9,296 nucleotides of DNA, from positions 1 through 9,296 of the forward strand of contig JAGLTA010000036.1 of the NCBI GenBank assembly GCA_023135505.1, read 5' to 3'. The DNA comes from Candidatus Parcubacteria bacterium (GTDB lineage Bacteria > Patescibacteriota > Patescibacteriia > JAACEG01). A program made the translations under genes and the position numbers. The notes below the pieces were generated by a model that was not told the DNA's origin, ran no database searches, and was given only the letters and a program-made list of their open reading frames with translations. Shown here piece after piece: positions 5,438 through 9,296 of this stretch (position 1 is its first letter; each line of letters opens with the position of its first letter).

Positions 5438-6385
5438 TTATTTTATAAGTTCTTTCCATTCGCTGTTAACCTTTGTTCTGGTTTTTGAAAATATGGCGGT
5501 TTTTTCCAGTTCCTGCTTTAAAAATTCTTTGTCCGCTTTTCTGATATTTTCGCCCAGCGATTTGATTATCTCTTTCAGCCGCTCTTTGTATGGCTTTATT
5601 TCAACGCCCATATTTTTTAATTTATCAACATTCAAAATAGTGTCAACTCTGCGGTTTGGCGTGATTTTATCAAGCTCTTTTTTTGTTATTTTATTCACTT
5701 CCAAATTCGGCAGAATATATTTTTTCAGCATCAGTCCGATCTGATAAGGAGTTGTCCATCCTTGATTTGCCGCGTGCAAAATTCCCGTCGGCTTTGTTTC
5801 TAAAATTTTCAGTGTCCAGTCCATTAAATCCTCTAAAACCGTTCCAGCGTTTGGAGTGTCCACAAAATTTACAAAGGTCAGAAGTTTCATCAGCATATTT
5901 TTATGGCTTGCTTGCGATGAAACAGGCTGGCGCGGACGGAGGATAAGAAACCTGAAATTTTTTGATTTATTGGATTGAATCAGTTGTTCCGCCCAGACTT
6001 TTGTCCAAGAATAAAATGCCGCTGGCGACGGTTCGCTGTTTTCGTTTTTTTCGTCATTTTCGTCCTTGCTCTCAAAAATGCATCCGCTGGAGAAATGAAT
6101 AAAATAGATTTTTTCCTCATCGCATACTTGAGCGATATTATCAGCGCCTAAAACATTAACATTAAACGCCTCCAATCTGTTTTTTCCGCACCATTCTAGA
6201 TTTGTTTTAGCGGCTGTATTTATAACGACAGTCGGATTATATTTTTGAATAGTTTTTTGAACCTGCTTAATGTCGGTTATGTCCGCTCGAGTAATTTCAG
6301 ATTTAATATTCTGCTCGGCAAAATAGGAATTGTAAAAATTGCCGATTTGCCCGTTGCCAAAAATAAGTACCTTGTCTTTTTCCAT
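5438..6385 (-). CDS. rfbD: RmlD/RfbD-like NAD(P)-dependent sugar-nucleotide reductase (dTDP-4-dehydrorhamnose reductase family)
   Basis: 315 residues, slightly longer than typical RfbD. RfbD reduces dTDP-4-dehydrorhamnose to dTDP-rhamnose, the last step of the pathway. Seen: the Rossmann loop FGNGQIGNF (9-17), VVINTAAKTNLEWC (53-66), the repeat-type FNVNVLGADNIA (74-85), FSSGCIFES (98-106), and the catalytic YSWTK (Tyr125, Lys129). Between them is a very acidic stretch (107-120). The C-terminal 35 or so residues are charged and extend past the usual fold. Divergence from classic RfbD leaves open a related epimerase/reductase, but rfbA and rfbB a few kilobases downstream on the same strand support this call. 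It starts 20 bases after ruvC ends, without a Shine-Dalgarno, so it is probably co-transcribed with ruvC. Confidence 0.72.
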   Translation of the reverse strand: MEKDKVLIFGNGQIGNFYNSYFAEQNIKSEITRADITDIKQVQKTIQKYNPTVVINTAAKTNLEWCGKNRLEAFNVNVLGADNIAQVCDEEKIYFIHFSSGCIFESKDENDEKNENSEPSPAAFYSWTKVWAEQLIQSNKSKNFRFLILRPRQPVSSQASHKNMLMKLLTFVNFVDTPNAGTVLEDLMDWTLKILETKPTGILHAANQGWTTPYQIGLMLKKYILPNLEVNKITKKELDKITPNRRVDTILNVDKLKNMGVEIKPYKERLKEIIKSLGENIRKADKEFLKQELEKTAIFSKTRTKVNSEWKELIK

Positions 6386-6405
6386 AAAATTTAATTATTT
6401 AAAAT

Positions 6406-6909
6406 TTAATCTCTAACGCTATTTCCGCAGCAGATTGCTACCGCTAAAGCGTCGGCGGCATCGTCTGGTTTTGGAACCTCCTTTAAATTTAATAAGATTT
6501 TTACCATGCTTTGGACCTGTTTTTTATCAGCCCTTCCATAAGAGGCAACCGCCTGCTTAATCTGCAAGGGGGTATATTCAAAAACAGGCAAGTTGTTTTG
6601 CGAAGCGGTTAAAACGATAACGCCGCGCGCGTGTCCGACCGAAAGCGCTGTTTTAACATTTTTGCAAAAAAATAGTTCTTCAACCGCGACTTTGTTCGGC
6701 TTGTATTTTTTAATGATTTTATCCAGCTGCTGATGAATCTCTTTTAATCTTTCTGAAAAAATCTGTTTTGCCGCTGTCGCGATTATTCCGTTGCAGATCA
6801 TTCTAAAATCCCCGTTATTCTCTTTTTGAATTACGCCGTACCCTGTTGTCGCTAGACCAGGATCAATGCCGAGAATAATAGAACTGTTATCTTTTGTTTT
6901 ATAACTCAT
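6406..6909 (-). CDS. ruvC: Crossover junction endodeoxyribonuclease RuvC
   Basis: 167 residues, normal length. RuvC is the dimeric Holliday-junction resolvase, cutting crossed strands in homologous recombination. The RNase H-fold catalytic acids are visible: Asp16 in LGIDPGLATTGYG (13-25), Glu77 in VAVEELFF (74-81), and Asp150/Asp153 in KPDDAADALAVAIC (147-160). FFCKNVKTALSVGHARG (80-96) and EYTPLQIKQAVASYGRADKKQV (from 111) are classic RuvC stretches. The ATG at 6909 precedes about ten extra N-terminal residues; no other Met lies nearer the conserved start. An extended -10 promoter sits about 25 bases upstream. ruvA and ruvB are not in the window. It is divergent from the AlbA_2 gene at 7039 and heads a probable two-gene unit with the rfbD-like gene. 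Confidence 0.96.
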   Translation of the reverse strand: MSYKTKDNSSIILGIDPGLATTGYGVIQKENNGDFRMICNGIIATAAKQIFSERLKEIHQQLDKIIKKYKPNKVAVEELFFCKNVKTALSVGHARGVIVLTASQNNLPVFEYTPLQIKQAVASYGRADKKQVQSMVKILLNLKEVPKPDDAADALAVAICCGNSVRD

Positions 6910-6933
6910 TTAATGCCTTTTTTATTTTTATTT

Positions 6934-6963
6934 ATTATAACACAGATAATTTATAAAAATCAA
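6934..6963 (-). promoter_or_regulatory. Promoter of ruvC with extended -10
   Basis: On the minus strand TGTTATAAT gives an extended -10 (hexamer 6939-6934), with a -35-like TTGATT at 6963-6958 and an 18-base spacer. The predicted start lies about 18 bases before the ATG. An ACAGATA sequence on the plus strand (6942-6948) falls within the spacer and matches the motif in the neighbouring operator. Confidence 0.6.
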
Positions 6964-6970
6964 TCGTACT

Positions 6971-7005
6971 GTTGAATTTCAACAGATCTGTATTATAATA
7001 CAGAT
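6971..7005. promoter_or_regulatory. Operator-like palindromes over the promoter of the second AlbA_2 gene
   Basis: Three symmetric elements overlap here: GTTGAATTTCAAC (6971-6983, perfect around a central T), ACAGATCTGT (6982-6991, perfect) and a perfect 20-base palindrome at 6986-7005 (ATCTGTATTA and its complement). The first covers the -35 and the third covers the -10 of the plus-strand promoter. The half-site ACAGAT recurs at 6942 inside the ruvC promoter. This is the classic position for a dimeric repressor, and the adjacent gene product ends in a winged-helix-like region, so autoregulation is a reasonable inference. Confidence 0.6.
6972..6999 (+). promoter_or_regulatory. Promoter of the second AlbA_2 gene
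   Basis: TTGAAT (6972-6977) and TATAAT (6994-6999) are separated by 16 bases. The predicted start near 7006 gives a leader of about 32 A/T-rich bases with no Shine-Dalgarno. It is back-to-back with the ruvC promoter. Confidence 0.68.
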
Positions 7006-7038
7006 ATATCTAAAAAATAAAAAGTTTTTAATAAAATT

Positions 7039-8751
7039 ATGACCAAAGAAGAATTTTATAAAATTTTATCAATAAACCGTGAAAACGAAAATATTGAATT
7101 CAAGGAAGCTAAAAATCAATTTTCTATTTTAGGAAAAACTGAAAAAGGAAAAAATAGCAAAATGTCTATTTATGCTTATTGCGTGGCAATCGGCAATATG
7201 GGCAGCGGAAAAATAATATTTGGCGTAAAAGATAAAATAAATCCAAAAACAGGCAAGAGGGATGTTGTCGGAACGAACGCAATTCAAAATTTAGAAAAAA
7301 CCAAAAAAGAAATCTACGAAAAACTTGGCAGAAAAATAGAAATTGAAGAATTTTTTGAAAATAGCAAAAAAATACAAATTGTGCATATTCCGCAACATCC
7401 TTTAGGCAAACCTTTTGAATTTTATGATGTTCCTTTAATGCGAAATGATGAAAATTTAGTAAAAATGGATAAAGGAACATTAACAGAAATTTTAAATGAA
7501 AGACAGAATGATTTTTCTGCAGAAATATGCGAAAACGCTAAAATAGAAGATTTAGACAAAGAAGCGATAAAAAAATTAAGACAAAAATGGATTGAGAAAA
7601 TAGACAAACAAAAAAATAAAGAGAAAGGTAAATTAGCCTCAATTATTTCTTCTTGCTCTGACAAAAAATTGCTTGAAAAACTGGGAATTATTTTCAAAAA
7701 TAAACCTACTAATGCAGCAATTCTTTTGGCTGGCAAAGAAAATTTTTTGGCTAAATATTTTTCTAACTCTGAATTTATTTTTGAATACAGATTAAACCCA
7801 AACCAATTGCATTGTGATTATAGATTTGAATGCCGCGAAGCATTTATTTCGGCAATTGATAAAATAGAAAAAGAGATTAACGCAAGAAATACAAGAACTC
7901 CTTTAAAAAAAGGATTTTTTGAATTGGATATTTGGGCGTTTGACTTATGGTCAATAAGAGAAGCGATAAATAATGCTTTCGCGCATAGAAAATATTTTAA
8001 TAGAACTGAACCTGTATTTATAAAAATGTCGCCTGATAAAATTTCAATTAAAAGTCCCGGCGGATTTATGCCAGGAGTAAGCCCCGAGAATGTTTTAGAC
8101 ATTGAAGGAAAGTGGCGTAATCGTTCATTAATGGAAGCGTTGCAAAAAATTGGCATTGTTGAAAGATCAGGAGTAGGATTAGATAGAATTTTTATAAAAA
8201 CAATTTCTGACGGCAAGGGGTTGCCTGATTTTAATGGCACAAATAGCGAGCATGTAATTTTAAATGTTCCCGCGAAAATTAGGGACTTAAATTTTGTTTA
8301 TTATCTTCAAAAAATTATTCAGGAGAAACAGATTAATTTTACAGCAAAAGATTTTATTTATTTAGAAAAAATAAGAACGGAAGGAAAAATTGAAGATAAA
8401 AAAAGAATAGATTATTTTTATAAAATTGGCATCATTGAAAAAGTTGGCAAAAGCAGGGGGCAGAGATACATACTATCAAAAAACTTTTATGAGTTTATTG
8501 ACAAAAAGAGCGAATATACAAGAAAAAAATGGCTAAGCAAAGAACAGCAAAAACAGGTCTTGTTAAATTATTTTACACAACATAAAAAAGGAAGGAAGAA
8601 TGATTTTAGAGAATTATTTGAGTATAAATTAACTGATAGACAAATCGACATTTTATTAAATAAATTAAGGAAAGAAGAGGAATTATTTTTTGATGGAAAG
8701 CAACGATCGCCAAAAGCTTATTGGAAAATTAAAAAAATAGAAAAGGAGTAG
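7039..8751 (+). CDS. Second AlbA_2 (Schlafen-like) protein with GHKL-ATPase-like region and winged-helix tail
   Basis: 570 residues. N-terminal AlbA_2 domain at about 10-150, with ENIEFKEAKNQF (17-28), SIYAYCVAIGNMGSGKIIFGVKD (about 43-65) and HIPQHPLGKPFEF (116-128); a linker; an HATPase_c_4-like region at about 300-412, with SIREAINNAFAHRKYF (305-320), IKMSPDKISIKSPGGFMPG (328-346) and VERSGVGLDRI (374-384); then about 150 lysine-rich residues with two winged-helix-like stretches (about 420-480 and 495-565). Related proteins are annotated as RecG-like or ATP-binding regulators; no helicase motif is present. It shares architecture with the 3850-5295 gene but little direct sequence, and is longer at the C terminus. 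Codons are strikingly A/T-ending compared with the neighbouring polA, suggesting transfer. The ATG at 7039 follows its promoter; the TAG stop lies inside the first purine-rich repeat. Confidence 0.85.
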   Translation: MTKEEFYKILSINRENENIEFKEAKNQFSILGKTEKGKNSKMSIYAYCVAIGNMGSGKIIFGVKDKINPKTGKRDVVGTNAIQNLEKTKKEIYEKLGRKIEIEEFFENSKKIQIVHIPQHPLGKPFEFYDVPLMRNDENLVKMDKGTLTEILNERQNDFSAEICENAKIEDLDKEAIKKLRQKWIEKIDKQKNKEKGKLASIISSCSDKKLLEKLGIIFKNKPTNAAILLAGKENFLAKYFSNSEFIFEYRLNPNQLHCDYRFECREAFISAIDKIEKEINARNTRTPLKKGFFELDIWAFDLWSIREAINNAFAHRKYFNRTEPVFIKMSPDKISIKSPGGFMPGVSPENVLDIEGKWRNRSLMEALQKIGIVERSGVGLDRIFIKTISDGKGLPDFNGTNSEHVILNVPAKIRDLNFVYYLQKIIQEKQINFTAKDFIYLEKIRTEGKIEDKKRIDYFYKIGIIEKVGKSRGQRYILSKNFYEFIDKKSEYTRKKWLSKEQQKQVLLNYFTQHKKGRKNDFRELFEYKLTDRQIDILLNKLRKEEELFFDGKQRSPKAYWKIKKIEKE

Positions 8752-8909
8752 ACGGAAGCAAAAAAGGAGTAGACAAGAGCAGGAAAAGCCGATATTTTGC
8801 TTATTTTAAAGCAATCTTAAAAAGTAGGAAAAAGTAGAAAAGAGCAGAAAAGGAGTAGACAAGAGTAGGAAAAGTAAATATTTTGTTTATTTTAAGGTAA
8901 ATTAAAAAT
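8741..8909 (+). repeat. Purine-rich direct repeats between the AlbA_2 gene and polA
   Basis: AAAAGGAGTAGAC occurs at 8741, 8762 and 8848. The second and third copies continue as an imperfect 62-base direct repeat (8762-8823 and 8848-8909), differing mostly by transitions. Each long copy has a purine-rich half and a T-rich half ending in a small stem: TTGCTT/AAGCAA at 8797-8814, and TTGTTT/AGGTAA in the other, the latter kept as G·U pairs. Between them, 8821-8847 carries more AGTAG/AGCAG microrepeats. The first copy holds the TAG stop of the upstream gene. No convincing promoter or T-run terminator was found, so the 8752-8926 spacer seems to consist mainly of these repeats. Confidence 0.75.
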
Positions 8910-8926
8910 AATATAAATAAAAACAG

Positions 8927-9296
8927 ATGTCTGAAACAAAAAATAAAAAAATGCTGGTTATAGACGGGAACGCCTTGATTCACCGCAGTTTTCACGCATT
9001 GCCGAAAACACTAGGGTTAAAAGATGGAAAGATGATGAATGCGGTTTATGGCTTTACCTCTGTTTTGCTGAAAGCGATCCGCGAATTCAGTCCGTCTTAT
9101 GTTGTTTTAACTTTGGACAAAAAAGGACCTACTTGGCGGCATCGGGAATATAAAGAATACAAGGCGGCGCGTGTATCGGCGCCGAACGAGCTTTATGAGC
9201 AGATACCGCTTGTAAAAGAGGTCGCGGACGCCTTTAATATTCCTATTTTTGAACTGTCCGGGATGGAAGCCGATGATTTAATCGGCGCTATTGTCA
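8927..9296 (+). CDS. polA: DNA polymerase I, N-terminal 5'-3' exonuclease part (cut by window edge)
   Basis: The first 123 codons are visible. DNA polymerase I removes RNA primers and fills repair gaps; its N-terminal FEN-type nuclease domain is what is seen here. Motifs: MLVIDGNALIHRSFHALP (9-26) with metal-binding Asp13, VYGFTSVLLKAI (40-51), TLDKKGPTWRHREYKEYKAAR (from 62) with Asp64 and the arginine/lysine-rich arch region, and GMEADDLIGAIV (112-123) with Glu114, Asp116 and Asp117. A stand-alone 5'-3' exonuclease would look the same over this stretch, since the polymerase domain lies outside. The ATG at 8927 gives a short polar leader before the domain; the internal Met9 is an alternative. 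No Shine-Dalgarno is evident. Codons are richer in G/C-ending forms than those of the upstream AlbA_2 gene. Confidence 0.88.
   Translation, partial: MSETKNKKMLVIDGNALIHRSFHALPKTLGLKDGKMMNAVYGFTSVLLKAIREFSPSYVVLTLDKKGPTWRHREYKEYKAARVSAPNELYEQIPLVKEVADAFNIPIFELSGMEADDLIGAIV

Noticed and set aside
5382..5946. Plus-strand open frames opposite the rfbD-like gene
   Set aside because: They are antisense to a gene with clear Rossmann and YxxxK motifs and show no recognisable protein features.
7166..8240. Minus-strand open frames opposite the second AlbA_2 gene
   Set aside because: Low-complexity, Phe- and Leu-rich translations expected from the reverse of A-rich coding sequence.
8749..8838. Read-through of the TAG stop of the second AlbA_2 gene into 28 further open codons
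   Set aside because: The sequence is repeat-derived and basic, further TAG codons follow, and other genes here give no sign of TAG recoding.
8741..8909. CRISPR array
   Set aside because: Repeats are imperfect, unevenly spaced and without unique spacers of constant length; no cas gene is present.

Overview
The window is AT-rich and gene-dense. Several genes overlap, and only one has a canonical Shine-Dalgarno sequence. The style and gene types resemble a Candidate Phyla Radiation (Patescibacteria, Parcubacteria-like) bacterium, but that placement is an inference from style and protein flavour, not from a marker gene. TGA is used as an ordinary stop (end of nfo), so nothing suggests the TGA-to-glycine code of SR1/Gracilibacteria.

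Layout. Positions 1-6909 are read entirely from the minus strand and 7039-9296 from the plus strand, with a divergent promoter region at 6910-7038. In minus-strand transcription order: ruvC (6909-6406) is followed 20 bases later by an RmlD/RfbD-like sugar-nucleotide reductase (6385-5438). Next comes an AlbA_2/Schlafen-type protein with an ATPase-like fold and C-terminal winged helix (5295-3850), then a HIT-family hydrolase (3691-3287), then an orotate phosphoribosyltransferase-like gene (3033-2371). The last group is a tightly overlapping trio rfbB - nfo - rfbA (2254-1), with rfbA cut by the window edge. On the plus strand are a second, different AlbA_2/ATPase-like/winged-helix protein (7039-8751), a purine-rich repeat spacer, and the start of polA (8927, cut by the edge).

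How the genes work together. rfbA, rfbB and the rfbD-like gene are three of the four steps to dTDP-L-rhamnose; no rfbC is visible, though it could lie left of the window. nfo, ruvC and polA are DNA repair or recombination genes. nfo is translationally interlocked between two rhamnose genes. The pyrE-like gene has an elaborate leader: a textbook promoter, a hairpin at the very 5' end whose loop carries a Shine-Dalgarno-like and PyrR-site-like sequence, a possible 18-codon leader ORF, a GC-rich hairpin, then the real Shine-Dalgarno.

The least ordinary parts are the pyrE leader, the symmetric operator-like sequence sitting on the promoter of the second AlbA_2 gene, the presence of two dissimilar AlbA_2/ATPase/winged-helix proteins within 5 kb, and the imperfect 62-base direct repeat between the second one and polA. 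No CRISPR array, tRNA, rRNA or transposase was seen. I found no demonstrably new multi-gene system; the candidates are regulatory.
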